From Cornus controversa (lineage: Eukaryota; Streptophyta; Magnoliopsida; Cornales; Cornaceae), in the NCBI GenBank assembly GCA_026545225.1, contig CM048845.1, forward strand, positions 13,144,501 through 13,208,500: a DNA stretch of 64,000 nucleotides, in the 5' to 3' direction. The position numbers were made by a program, and so were the translations under genes. Under the pieces are notes generated by a model that worked only from the letters and a program-made list of their open reading frames with translations, had not been told where the DNA came from and searched no databases. Shown in pieces: positions 13,036 through 25,609 of the stretch (position 1 is the first letter of the stretch; each line of letters starts with the position of its first letter).

Positions 13036-13690
13036 GGAAAGAAGTGATATAACCGCTTCAGAAGAGAGTTCCTTCAATTCCCTCCTTTCTTCTTTTCTAC
13101 TAAGTGAAAGCTTCTCCTCTTTCCCTTTTATTTTTGTTCCCAAACGGGCCAAACGCAACATTACGAAAATCTCAACATCAAAAAAGAAAAAGAAAAAAGA
13201 AAAATAAAATTATCATTATCCATCTTGGTTCAAAGCAAAGCATACTAATTATGTTTTTGTTGCTATTGCAGTGTGGTTGTGGTGGTGGTAGCTTACTTTG
13301 ATAAATTATTACATGATCTCGAGACTATTAATTCCGGCGAATCATGTTGTATTGTTGCGGGAAAGAAGTGAGATATAATGGCTCCGGAGGAGAGGTGCTT
13401 TAATTCCCTCCTCTCTTCCTTTCTCTTCACTCTTCTTCTCTACTAAATGAAAGCTTCTCCCCTTTTCCTTTTATTTTTGTTCCTAAACAGGTCAAACGCA
13501 GCATTAGGAAAATCTCAACATCAAAAAAAGAAAAAAAAATACAATTATCATTATCCATCTTGGCTCACAGCAGAGAAGACTAATTATATTTTTGCTGCTA
13601 TTGTGTTCTGGTCGTGGTGACTTGTTTTGAAAATTTATTACATAATCTTGATTTACACGAATTCGAAATTATTTGTCCTGGTCAATCACA
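13036..13690. repeat. Tandem duplication, two diverged copies of ~325 bp
   Basis: Copy 1 (about 13036-13355) and copy 2 (about 13361-13690) share a series of landmarks in the same order: GAAAGAAGTGA, TTCAATTCCCTCC/TTTAATTCCCTCC, GTGAAAGCTTCTCC/ATGAAAGCTTCTCC, AAAATCTCAACATCAAAAAA, ATTATCATTATCCATCTTGG and a shared ATTATTACAT-like block. Copies differ by small indels and substitutions. Neither copy has coding capacity. Confidence 0.85.
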
Positions 13691-14895
13691 TTGTACAGTT
13701 GTACGACTCGCATAAATGTTATAATCATTTTAACAAATAAAATTGCATCATAACCATAAGTTAATGCCAACGATTTCAGACCATCTAATAATTTTCCAGC
13801 ATTTTTATTCATACACAAAAGAATATCTTTAAGTTGTTATGATATGATAGCATGGGCTAGCATAGTAGCATGCTCATTGTAATGAATGGTTCACCCATCT
13901 TCGAAAGTTGAATATGACCTACAAAAGGGTGGGGTCCACTATTGGTACTCTGATGAGGTGCTTAGCTTCCCTCTCTAAGGTATTATGGCCCACTTTATTG
14001 AATATTTGGTCCCCTTGTGTTTGAAATTTTCTTTAATATTGTATAAGAAACAAAATTTAGAAAAAAAAGAGGCCAAACTATACACCAATTTCATTTATGG
14101 TGTTGATAACAAATTGTGACACTAAACAAAATTGATGTCGGCTTTACAATGGAGCAAAGATCAAAATTTAAATTTCATTATCTACTAATTTAACAGAAAG
14201 ATAAATAAAAAAATAACTAGTCACCAAATTTTAAAACTATCCTCTCATTTTTTCAAGAAACAAAATTGGTGTTTTAACATAAGATAATTTGGATTTACCA
14301 CTGATCGAAGGTCAAAACTCAAATTTCATCATCTACTAATTTAACAAAAAAAAAAAACACCTCATTGCCAAATTTTAAAACTACCATCTTGTTTTTTCAA
14401 ACTCTGAAATGCAAATTTCAAAAAAAAAATTCATTAAATATATTAATCAATCTTTTAAAATATAAAAAAAAAACAAATTTAAAACGAATAGAGAGAGAGA
14501 GAGAGAGAGACTTATTCAACTCTCAAACAAGGGAGATGTTCCTTATTCTTCTCTCAAGCCTTATACAGTTCATTGTTATCACACTGTATTTGGATTGACA
14601 GGAATGAAAGAGAAAAGAGAAAGGAGAAAAATTTAAATTCCTTCTACTTGATCATTTCTATTTAAGGAAGATAAGTTTTTCCTTTTTTCTTCTTTGTCTC
14701 ACTTTTTTTCATTCTTCTTTTTTGTTTTTTTCCCCCATATTTTCTTCTATCAAAAAAGAGAATATAAAATAAAAATCTTTACATTTCCTTATTTCTTCTA
14801 TTCCCCTTCCTTCTCTCTTCTCCCCTTTTTCCCCACTCCAATTCCACTTCTCAACCATTCCAGAGAAAAAAAACTCCCTTATCTTCTCTTATTGA

Positions 14896-15253
14896 CTTGT
14901 TTGGTTAGATGAAAATTAATATTGAAAAGTGAAAGCAAAAGAAAGTAAAGTAAATAAAAAAAACAAAATTTTATGGCGTATTTGATTAGCATGCAATTTT
15001 TTCAAAATAATTATCATTTTATACTTTGAATAGCATGAAACTTATTATAAAAAAAGAACATTATTATAAGTTCATAAGAAATCAAAATTTTCTTGTATTT
15101 TTTAAAAAATAATTTATGAAAAAATTAAATGGTTATAGAAAATAATTTTCTCTCAATAATTTTCTTTTTCTACTAACCAAGCTTCAAAATTGAGCAAAAT
15201 TTTTGATTTCCTTTTTTTTTTTCCTATCTATTTTCATCTAACCAAAAGCTTGC
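14896..15253. mobile_element. MITE candidate with 17-bp inverted ends
   Basis: TTTGGTTAGATGAAAAT at 14900-14916 has its exact reverse complement at 15230-15246. The ~310 bp between is AT-rich and non-coding. The layout fits a short non-autonomous DNA transposon. No target duplication was confirmed and the family is unknown. Confidence 0.5.
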
Positions 15254-15582
15254 AAGTTATTAATAATTAGCTCTTTCACTTTTTCTCTTCTTTTCTTTAT
15301 TTTCTTCTTTTTCTTTTTCCATCATGTGCTCCTCTCGGTAAGTTGGTCACGACCTCTTTGACTCGTTCCCTTCAATATATATTTCAATATTTCAAGTCCA
15401 ATCTCAATCTCAATCTCTTATATAGTTATTCTCTCTCTCAGCCACAATTCACAATTCACCCTTTCACATGGATTCTAAACCATATATGTAAGATTTTGTA
15501 CAACAAAAAAAAAAAAAATTATATAACACCACACTCCACTTTTAACTGCAAGAACTGCAATCAATAACAGACCACAAACACC

Positions 15583-18500
15583 ATGCCTTCTCTTGATTTG
15601 AAAGAATTTCAAGAGAAACTCTCCACCCACTTCAGACCTTGGCAACGCTCCTTCCAGTTCTGGGTACGAGCAGCTGATATCTACACTGGTTACAAGGTTT
15701 CTCTCTCCCTCTAATTTAATCTATCTTTGCATATATGTATATCTATATGTATATGTATATGCATGTCTATGAACACAAATTCAGTGATTTGACATTGTTA
15801 TTGGGGGACTTGTGTTCTATCAGGTATTTCAACTTCGAGTGAGTTTCGTGAAGGATGTGCAGAAGCAGGAGGCAATGTGGGAAAGACAGCATGAACTTGC
15901 GGCTGAGAAGATATATAATATGTGCTCTGACCTTGGTGGGTTTTTTCTTAAGGTATTTAGTGACATCCCTTTTTATCCCAATTGGGTTTTTTGTTTTTGT
16001 TTTTGTGCAATTACTTCATTTCTGGATTCATATATCAAAGAATTAAAAATAAAAATGGAAACTTTTTTCTGGGTTCTGAATGGTGAATGTCAATATTGGT
16101 TTTAGACATTTTTGCTTTCTTTCTTGAAATTTTGCTCTATCGATTATTTAGTGGTTATTATTCAGTTTATTTTACAATTGGGTATTTTTTTGGATATTAG
16201 GCTGTTTTTAAAATTTGTTTTGGATACTAGGCTGTTTTTCTGGTGGAGACTAATTTGTTTAGTGGGGTGGGGTTTGGAATAGATTGCCCAAATTATTGGG
16301 AAGCCCGACTTGGCCCCTGCTGCATGGGTGAGAAGGCTTGTTACGCTGTGTGATCAAGCCCCCGCAACCCCTTTTGAAGTTGTCCGACTTGTGCTGGAGA
16401 AGGAGTTGGGTCAAAGTGTCGATGAATTCTTTGACAGATTTGATGTGGAACCTCTTGGTTCTGCTTCAATTGCACAGGTACAATATCTGCATGAGTTCTC
16501 TGACTTACTAAGGATATATGTTATAATGACGCGTGTTCTATTCATTTTTAATAGTAATCATATGAGTTCCAATTATGCCTGCTAAATTTCTATCAAAGCA
16601 TCGTCTATTGGAAAAAAATGTTCAAAATTTGAGCCACTAGCTCTATCAAAAACTTTCAGGAATGGTGATATTTTGGAAGCAGACCAGCATCCGAAAAGTT
16701 TGGTTTTCTGTGAATAAATGTTAAACATTGATAACTAATAGTGAAAAATTACCTTGAAAGTGAGTAGGAGGACAGTGACAAAAAGTTCAGTTTCTCCGAG
16801 ACAATGCAATGTAGCTGAATGATCCCTTTGATATAAGGTGATATCTATCGAAATTAAAAATACAGGAAAGAGACTAATACCAAAACACACTCCTCACCTT
16901 CTTTAGAACATTAAGTATGGTAGAGTATCATATGTGAATATAGAAGCCTTCCCTTTATGAAAGTGAAGTTAGACCATGAGCTAAGCCTAGGAAATGCTTT
17001 TGATTTCCAAAAAAGAAAAGACTTTCACAAATGAATTCCATGTTTTGGATGATAAAAGTTTAATTAAGAACAAATATGGAGCTAGGTTGGCAAGAACATC
17101 GGCTTTAATCAGTTCAGTTGGGTTGAGACATATATAATTTGATGCAAACTTGAGTCATGCCCAACATTTCATCATATAGGGTTCCAAACATAAACCATGA
17201 GAATGCTTTCATGAGATCACCCTGACAAAAAGTTCCATTATTCAGTTTTCTTTTAGCTTTTTAATCATATAATAACATTCAAAATATGTAGTTCATAATG
17301 ATATACTATTGCTAATACCATATCTGTTTATGAAACGAAATGCTTAGCGGGCTGGCCTAATTGGTCCAAGGTCATTCTGGATTTTTTTTTTGGTCATTCT
17401 GGATATGATCCATTCAAGAACAGGTTGATAAAAATGCAAAATCTGACCCAAATTTCACATGACAAATAAAAAACTGAGTCCTAAATTTTAAAAATAGAGA
17501 GCATTTTTCGGCATGTTGGATCCACTTGATACTTTAATTATTTTTTTATAAAGAGGCCATTTCCTAGTGCTGGTCCCTATGCGGCTCCCAAAAAGTTATA
17601 TTCCACAAGTAAAGCCTAATTTCATAGTGACTGAATTTCAAGTCATTGGCAAAAGCCTTTGGTGAATCCTATCATTGTAGAAAATTTTACAATCCTAGGT
17701 AATGCAATCTAAACTTATACTTTTTTCTTTTACATTTGATTCTTCATAGGGGTGTCTTTCCATAGGGATTAACAATGGATATGTATAATAATGCTTATAG
17801 TTACATCTTAACAGTGTTTCATGCTCAATTTAGGTACATCGAGCAAGGCTGAAGGGTGATAAGAGTGATGTTGTTGTCAAGGTAAGGCACTTAAACATAG
17901 TTTTCCAACCGCAGCAATATGTTTGTGAGGTTCTAATATTGTGTGTTACATATAGGTGCAACATCCTGGAGTTCAGAATTTGATGATGACAGATATCCAT
18001 AACTTGCAAGCTTTTGCATTATACATGCAAAAGACTGATATCAAATTTGATCTTTTCTCTGTAACTAAAGAGATGGAGAAACAGGTGCAGATTACTTTTT
18101 GTTGGCATCCCTTGCTGATAAATACTTTCTTACTTTAGTTATTTCATGACAACAGCTTTTGTTTGCTGTTGGTAAGTTTTTGCGGTTTAACCTAAGAACA
18201 ACCCCTTTTCCCCCAAAGAAAAGGGAAAGTTAAAAAGAAAAGGAAAAAAAAAGTGATTGAGGATAGATATTAAATCTTCTTTTATCTTCTGAAGGTATAT
18301 AAAAACACAAGATCCATTAGTCTTATTAACCCTACATGCGTGATGTCTGTCACGCTTGAATAATGACATGTGAATTTTTCTATCAGTGAGGCCCAGTTGT
18401 TGGATGATTTGCAATGAGTAGGATGGAGGATTCTTAACCTAATTAAGTCTTCACATTCAATTTGTAAAGTTACTTTATTATGGCATTGGACCATAAATTA

Positions 18501-21500
18501 GATACCAATTTAACCTTGTTCTCATCCAAAATAAACAATAAACTTTTTGATTATATCTGATTGGTGCTTTTGGCTATCTCAAATGTTTGATCAGTTGACT
18601 GAGCAGAATATAATATATTTTCCATAATTTGGCCAAATAATTGCCATGTTTTCTTTGTGGATAAGTATGAATACTAAAAAATAGAATTCTGATTCATAAA
18701 TGTATGTGTGTGACAACTTAAAGCCAAACTCAAAGTGGATGTGATGAGGCTGCAGTTCTCTTATCATAATACATAGATGTCTTAGTAGTCTTACCCTTTG
18801 TTTTTCTAAATGATAATTGATGCTTAGAGTCGATCATGATGTATTTAATATTCAACGAATCTCAGCTAGTCTCTTTTACCCTGAAAATTTATTATTTCTC
18901 AGACTGTGCCTTCTCAAAAGCATTCTGGTTTTCATTTTAAAAGTAATTTACTAATTTTCCTCCTTCCAAGAGCAGAAAAAAAAAAATATTTTCCTCCCTA
19001 GAGCGGGCAAAGTGCTTCCAAATTGCTAAGCATACACGACCTTAAATATTGTATTTTGCTCAACGAGTGGTTGCCATATAATTCAATTAGAGGTCTCTAT
19101 TTATTTTCATTTATTATTTAATTTGTTTCTTTGACCTTATATATTGAACTTAAGTTACAGACATCTAAATGAATCCATGCTTGGACCCTTATGTTGGTAA
19201 ATTTTGTAATATTGGATCAGTTTCCTCTTAGTTGAGTAAATATAGATTATCTTTCTACATGACTCTTCGCTAGATCGTATTTCTGATGATAATCTGTTTT
19301 TCATTTCTGCAATTCAAGATCGGGTATGAATTTGATTTTATGAGAGAAGCTGATGCTATGGAAAGAATTCGAAGTTTTTTGTACAAGAACAACAAGAAGA
19401 CTCCTGTTTTGGTGCCAAGGGTGATACGGGATATGGTCACTAGGTATGTTATGCCACAGCATATTTTCCATACAGCTTGAACAAGCAAACTTAACTAGGA
19501 CAAACATTCTTCAAGTTATGATTAATTGAATATTTGTGATACTAGTGAAATAGAGCATTGTTAATGGTTATTAAATGATAAGAAAATAATGTGTAAATGT
19601 ATCTTTTGACTGACTCTGTCTCCCTCAAATCATTTGGTGGTTTACTTCTTGACTTGATTTAATCAGGTGAATTCACCAGTATATAAATTCTGTTGAACTT
19701 TTTCTTTTTTGCCAATTCCTGCTGGCTGGTTGTTTCTCAACACTTGCTATCTGCATGATATATCAATCCTTAGATGCTTTGAAGATGTTAAACTGTATAA
19801 TATACCAGTAATTTTGTCAGAATATGTCAGTCTTAGGGCCTGAGTTAATATGGTAATTGGTAGGTCTTGTTTTATCTTGGCTCAGCTTTGCTGATACCAT
19901 AAAGTGCTGCAATGAGTGTTTCAAATTCCCTCGTGAAAAGAAATTTTGATGTCAATTAGATGGAAATTTTTGTTGAACACTTCATTTGATAATGATGAAG
20001 AGAGATTTAACACCAATATCAGCAGTCCTTTGTGCTGTTAAGGTTGTCTGTGCCATTTGGAGAAGTTTGATTATGTAAATATCATTTTGATTTTTAGGAT
20101 GATGGTCTGATAATCAACTTTCTATGAGTTGATTGGTTGAACTAATGCTAAAGAATATAGAGTTTGAAGGTTACACTTCCAAAGTAATCTATGATCATTT
20201 GATCTTCTAAACAACATAAATGAAAAATCTGTCTCTCTTTGTGGAGAGAAATGATTTTTTTCGGATATAATACCAGATACCAGTAGCATTACATTAATGT
20301 CATGGAAAGGTGTTCTAGATATTAAATTAGCAAATGGTTGCATTTATTTAACAAAGTTTAAAAGGTGCCTGAGTTCTACATATATTGGTGAGGCTCAAGG
20401 GGGATGCCTCCAAATCAAGACCTAAAGCCTAAAGGCTTAGCTCTGTCACTCCTCTAGGTAGGCAGACATGAGGCGTGCCTCTTATGCCAAATTTGAGGCT
20501 TTGCTTCATAAAAAAGGGCTAGCCCAGTGCACGACGCTTCCCGCTACTTAGAGGTCTGAGGAGGGTTAGATGTTTGAGGTAAATTAAAATAGGGTTGTCC
20601 ACCACTGACCACAGGCTTAAAAATATTTCATTTCTTTGTTATGCTGGCAAGTGTCTAAGGTAAGAATTCATTTATTATTCCTAGCATGTAAGAGTTTCTA
20701 AAATGTATCTCTGGGCTTCATTTTTGGCATTTTTCTATGCCACTTGTTGAAATTGACATATGCAGTAAAATAAATGAGAGTACACCAACACAAACAATGG
20801 AACACACCGACATGCACAAATACACACATACACATTCAAAGGCACATCATGATCACAAAATTTCTCAACTACCATATTTTTCTTCAACATGTTAGAATAG
20901 TGATAAATTGTCTGCATAGAGTAACAGTGCCAAATCTAACAGTGGAATCCGGAACAAGTGAAAATATAGTTGGTAAGAAGATGTGAATTGCCACGATTTC
21001 TCCAGAACAAGTTTTTTTAAACAGGATGAGTTTCCAGGTCAAAACTGGTGTAGTATAAGGTGCCAAAATTAATATAAGAACACCAAATTAGTAGGAATAT
21101 CATTAGTAAGATAAAAGGGCTAGCCCAGTGCACGAGGCTCCCGCCATTGTGGGGTTTGGGGAGTGTCAGATGAACACAGCCTACCTCTGCATGGAGAGGC
21201 TGTTTCTGGTTTCGAACCCGTGATTTCTAGGTCACAATGGAGCAACCTTACCATTGCTCCAAGGCACACCCTCAATATCATTAATAAGATGAGATTTAAA
21301 TTTCATGCTTATCTGAGAAAGATGAAGGTTGGCAGGCTGACGTGTCAGAGCAATATTGACTGCCAAGTCCAAAAATTTTAAAATGATGTTCGCTGTCACC
21401 ATGATGGTGTGGCGACCCATTCATTTTGCTGACCGAAGTAGAATAAAGCACTAGAGAGCGAGAGATTGAAAATATTTCATAAATTTGAGAATTGAATTAC

Positions 21501-24500
21501 CCGGTTACTAAAAGAATGAGTTTGAAAGAGATTACTTTTTGTAGACTTCAGGAGTTCAAATGTATCACTGCACAGCTTCACCTTTTGAAACACTCACTTT
21601 TACATTTTCCCCATGTTATATATTGCTTTGCAGTTCTCATCTGTGTATCTGAAGGCTGTCATGTTTGAAATTGTCCGTGACTCATACAATATAAGTTTAC
21701 CTCAAGCCACTGCACTTTTTTCTCTACTGTTCTCACTCATGATTCTCACCCTTGATATCATCACAGCTTTGCTGCTTGCATATTCTTCTGCAATGAGGTT
21801 GATTTTGATTAGTTAACTTCAATATTTTTATTTCTAGTAATCTAATTATTTATTTTTGCTGATTGAACTTAATGAATTAGGTTCAGTGTTTTCTTTTTTA
21901 AAGCTAGTTAGTTTTTAGGCATTCTCCTTATAAAAATTCTGCCTTCCCTGCGTTATTGCTGATCTGCAACTTCATTATTTGTTTCATTGTTTTGTTAGGA
22001 GAGTCTTAATAATGGAATATATTGATGGAATCCCAATCCTGAAGCTTGGAGATGAAATGGCGAGAAGAGGTATAAATCCCAGTGGTAAGATTGCAGCAGT
22101 GGCAAAGCAGTAAGCTCCTAGATTACTCAGAGAGTATGAAGTCCTTTTTTTCCCCCTATTTTTTCTTATTGTATGAATATCCATTAGTTGTTCATAATTT
22201 CATATACTTCTCTCTCTCTCTCTACTTTTCCTTCCAGACTACCTTGGAGCCCTCTAATTTGTCCCCATTCTTTGAGAGAAGTTTGTATCGGAGTCAAATA
22301 AAGTATCTTTCTTATTAGCCAACTCCCTAGTTCATATATTTTCCCCTGCAGCCGATCTCCTTACCGTCTGTAATTTATCCACTCCTTAATCCTCTTCATA
22401 TTTCTGTCTTAAGTAAGCTAGTAGGCAACCTCAAGGAAGAATGATTTTCATTGGCCACATCAAGTCAATATACAAACTTATATTGCCCACTAGGATGATT
22501 TCTAATGGTTTATTCAGGTTACATATTCTTGACCTCTATAGCATGCCAAATTATTTTTGGACTAGTTAATCTTTATTTCGGTGCCTTTGACTGAGATGAA
22601 GTGATCTAATTTGTAATGGCACACATATAGTAAATCCATGATTGCCAACCAAACATGCTCAACTATAGTAACATTAGGAATAGATTTTCGCTGAATGTAT
22701 TTTGAAGTGCACACATTTTTATGCTCTGAAGAGGTGCGTCTTATATAGAACTTCCTTTTCCTCTCAATTAGTTTTTCTCCGGTTAGATTTCACATAAATT
22801 ATTATATCAGGAGTGTCACTTGGTTCTTTCCTTCTTCTTTGGCTGTTCTTTTACAATGCAATAAATGGGTAGATGAAATGGACACCGCTCTTACTGCGAT
22901 CTATTTAATTGCAGGAACATTCTTAGAAGCTTGACACTCGTATATGGACAAATGATACTGAAGAGTGGTTTCTTCCATGCAGATCCCCATCCTGGAAATA
23001 TTTTGATCTGTAAAGGTTCAGAGGCAAGTTGGTGACTGGAAATTTACTACCTTAAAATCTAGCTGCAATCTTCATAATTTTTCATCCTGTTTTTGTTAAT
23101 ACTCTATTAGCAATACTCATTTTGATTATGAGCTTACCTTAGAAATTAAACGATTTAGCACGAACGATAGGTTAAAATTAGTTGCCTTTATATTCCGGTA
23201 TCATTTATCTGCATCTCTAAGGTGCAACTTATAAACTTAACAGGAATCTTCTTTTTTTCCTACTCAGGTTGCCTTGCTTGACTATGGGCAAGTGAAGGAT
23301 CTACCAGATGATTTGAGGCTTGGATATGCTAAACTGGTTCTTGCTATTGCTGATAATGATCCCATAAGGGCATCAGAGAGCTACAGGTACTGCAAATAAC
23401 CCAGGATTCCTTGCTTGCAGCATTCTAACAAATATTTTGTTTTTATGACAATCGGAAGAGAACATCAAGGCTGGAAGAATTGTCTTGTTGAACTACTAAA
23501 GACATTGTGCGGTACATAAGGAGAGTTGGGGGGAAAAAAGCAAAAAGAATGAAATAAGATGAGAGAGGAGGCCACTTATTGGTCCTAAATGCTACATATG
23601 AACGCATATGTGTGTTCTAGCTATTCACTTGATTGCAATGGACCCTTTTCTCATTTTGTTTGATATTCTTTGCTTGAACACTTGGGAAAGTTTTATTGGG
23701 TTTGACTGGTATGTACTTCATAATACATAATTTTATCCATTATTTAGGGAGCTTGGCATAGATACCTTTAGCAAATGTGAGGATGAACAAAAGGAGTTGT
23801 TTAAACTGGCACAAACGATGTTTGATACAAAGCTTCCACCTGGCGTAACAATGTTGCAACCTTTCTCAGAAGACTCTTCAATTAAAAAGGTTGCTGTTCA
23901 GGTATGCATTAGATTCATTGGTTCATTAACCATGAGCCATTTGATATTTGCCACTTGCTTGGAGTTGGAAATTACACCAGAAACATATGAGATATGTTGT
24001 TCCTTATATAATTATCTTTTAGTAACTGTATTCATTCATAATGCTTTTAATTTCTTTGTGGTCAGTAGAATGCCACATGGGATGGGAATTAGCGTTCTAC
24101 TTATTTGTAATGCCACATGAAACATTAACCGTTCAACTAGTTTCTGATAATATTTGAAAGGAGCCTACATAATTTTTGCTACATTTGAAAAAAATCACAT
24201 CTTAGTTATATTTAAACCTGCCTATGTTTGGGATTTGTTGAAATGATGTAGCATCAATTCCTTGTTATTTTCATTTTTGAGGATGAGCCCCTCCTTTTCT
24301 TTCCTCTTTAGTATTTGCCTCCATTTTAAACAATGACATGTTTTAAATGCAATGCACAAAAACAAAAAGCATATGAGGTGCAAACAATTATTTGGGGGTG
24401 TGTGTGTGTGTACCAACTAGGAAAAAAGAGAGAGAAGGTTTTGGTTTCATCACTATAACCTTTACCTAATATCACCTTCAATATTATAGAATATAAAAAC

Positions 24501-25293
24501 ATTTGATGTAGCAATACACACAGTTATGTCTCAAATTCTTCCTTTTTTCATATGCTAATAACCAATAATATATTTGTTCTTTGGTAAAAAGATTTGAAGT
24601 GCGATTGCTTTCAAGTCACAGTGAAGGGAAGTTAAAAGATTTATACATAAAAGCATGTCATTGTATGGCTTGGTGTTATCTAAAAATTTCTTATTATGTT
24701 ATGTTGGATGATAGGCTTTTCCAGAGGAACTGTTTTCTATACTTCGCACAGTGCATCTGTTGAGAGGACTTAGTGTTGGTCTTGGACTCAACTACTCATG
24801 TGCAGAGCAGTGGAGACCTATTGCAGAAGAAGCTTTGTATCGTGCCGGCAGACTAACAGGTGGCTCTTCTAAGCTCCTATTGTTTAAGTGGCCAAATGAA
24901 ATTGTGCAGTCAATTATTTTTTTTCTCAGTTCGCGCTAATCTATCCATGCTCCATATTTTATTGAAATGGATATGCAATCCGCATGTAACATGTGATCTC
25001 TGTGTGCGCGCGAGTCCATCTAGGAGTACATTGTTGTGCCTCAAGAAACGACATGATTCACGATTTTTGTTCTCATTCTGCATAAGCTTTATCTTTGTTT
25101 CGCCACGATTCTGTCCTGAATGATGAATATGTGCATGAAAATGGAATTTACTTCATTTCCATGGGACATCCAAAAGGCCACCTATTTATATGCAAAATGA
25201 ATGAGATTTTTATGTGGTATTGTTTCAGGCAAGGGTCCAAAGACTAAAGTAGATAGACGCGGTTTCTTCAGAAGACTATTCCAGGGAGAGTGA
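15583..25293 (+). CDS. ABC1/UbiB (ADCK)-family atypical protein kinase
   Basis: Exons 15583-15696, 15824-15952, 16283-16477, 17834-17881, 17956-18084, 19319-19443, 21999-22109, 22915-23023, 23268-23386, 23748-23901, 24715-24859 and 25229-25293 join in phase to 480 residues. Family landmarks, in order: the N-terminal QKQEAMWERQHELAAEKIY helix; a KxGQ-like motif reading KIAQ just before the conserved KPDLAP; the alanine-loop equivalent GSASIAQVHRA; the nucleotide-binding lysine in VVVKVQHPG; the ExD-like YEFDFMREA; the catalytic HADPHPGN; and the metal-binding DYGQ (DFG equivalent). ABC1 proteins act in quinone and prenyl-lipid metabolism of plastids and mitochondria; the substrate here is unknown. 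From memory it resembles the Arabidopsis At4g24810/At5g50330 type. No obvious transit peptide is seen. The ATG at 15583 opens the conserved MPSLDLKEFQEK. Intron 8 is GC-AG. The gene looks intact. Confidence 0.92.
16478..17833 (+). other. ABC1-like kinase intron 3
   Basis: GT-AG intron of 1356 bp between ...SASIAQ and VHRARLKG. It holds a small local duplication (GGTCATTCTGGAT twice near 17370-17405). No gene or clear repeat family is seen. Confidence 0.75.
18085..19318 (+). other. ABC1-like kinase intron 5
   Basis: GT-AG intron of 1234 bp between ...KEMEKQ and IGYEFDF. Ordinary AT-rich intronic sequence; nothing else recognised. Confidence 0.75.
20513..20580 (+). mobile_element. Truncated Au-type SINE head
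   Basis: AAAGGGCTAGCCCAGTGCAC followed by a GCTCCCGC-like block matches the 5' end of the complete SINE at 21113, then diverges. No 3' part or target duplication is visible. Confidence 0.65.
21113..21273 (+). mobile_element. Au-type SINE with target-site duplication
   Basis: A tRNA-related short interspersed element: head AAAAGGGCTAGCCCAGTGCA, a GAGGCTGTTTCTGGTTTCGA region with the B-box-like GGTTTCGAACCC, and a 3' part reading TTGCTCCAAGGCACACCCTC. It is flanked by a 17-bp target duplication with one mismatch: 21096-21112 AATATCATTAGTAAGAT and 21274-21290 AATATCATTAATAAGAT. It lies in sense orientation in intron 6 of the kinase gene. Confidence 0.92.
22110..22914 (+). other. ABC1-like kinase intron 7
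   Basis: GT-AG intron of 805 bp that divides a glutamine codon (CA|G) before NILRSLTLVYG. Nothing else recognised. Confidence 0.7.
23024..23267 (+). other. GC-AG intron 8 of the ABC1-like kinase gene
   Basis: Exon 8 ends ...KGSE at 23023 and exon 9 starts VALLDYGQ at 23268. The only donor that keeps the frame is GAG|GCAAGTTGG, an AG|GCAAGT match to the strong consensus of the minor GC-AG class handled by the U2 spliceosome. GT dinucleotides just downstream would shift the frame. Confidence 0.85.
23902..24714 (+). other. ABC1-like kinase intron 10
   Basis: GT-AG intron of 813 bp between ...KKVAVQ and AFPEELFSIL, with a short GT run near 24400-24411. Nothing else recognised. Confidence 0.7.
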
Positions 25294-25609
25294 TTGGCTC
25301 ATGAAGAAGGGTAGGCCTGAAATCCATCTCTGGATCTTTGCATTCCAAATTGTTGGTTCCTGTGGAATCACCCAAGTTCTTGTAGGGTGTCCTTGGTAAT
25401 AACTACTCAGTGTTTTGGTTCCTTCATTTATTATTATTTTTTTGGCATCTGAGAGGTGTAATGCCTTTGAATGGCTTATTTCAAAGGCTGATGCCGGAAA
25501 AAGCCGTCCCCGGCGGTTGTTTCAGCATCTAAACTGAACAGAGTTATTTCCATCTTGGAGGTGTAGTGCCTTTGAATAGCCATTTGAATGTGATTTTGTT
25601 AATTCAATG
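25294..25609. other. 3' flank of the ABC1-like kinase gene
   Basis: Probable 3' UTR and downstream sequence. A short near-repeat, GGTGTA(A/G)TGCCTTTGAATxGC, occurs at about 25456 and 25560. No further gene. Confidence 0.5.

Larger units (their letters stand above)
10680..15582. other. Intergenic spacer between RPN7 and the ABC1-like kinase gene
   Basis: An AATAAA at 11154-11159 is a possible distal poly(A) signal for RPN7. The spacer also has a perfect palindrome at 11565-11630, a TA run at 11631-11656, a ~48-bp tandem pair around 12214-12310, a ~0.3-kb tandem duplication at 13036-13690, a diverged ~130-bp direct pair around 14110-14400, a GA run at 14483-14510 and a MITE candidate at 14896-15253. 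Much of 12400-15300 is purine/pyrimidine-skewed. No gene is seen. Confidence 0.7.
19444..21998 (+). other. ABC1-like kinase intron 6 (SINE-bearing)
   Basis: GT-AG intron of 2555 bp. The splice divides an arginine codon (AG|G) before RVLIMEYIDG. It carries a full Au-type SINE (21113-21273) and a truncated SINE head near 20513-20580. The open frame at 21613-21816 within it lacks similarity to the kinase and is not retained. Confidence 0.8.

Noticed and set aside
21613..21816. Extra exon of the kinase gene from a 67-codon frame
   Set aside because: It does not fit the ABC1 alignment between VTR and RVLIMEY and would disrupt the continuous domain.
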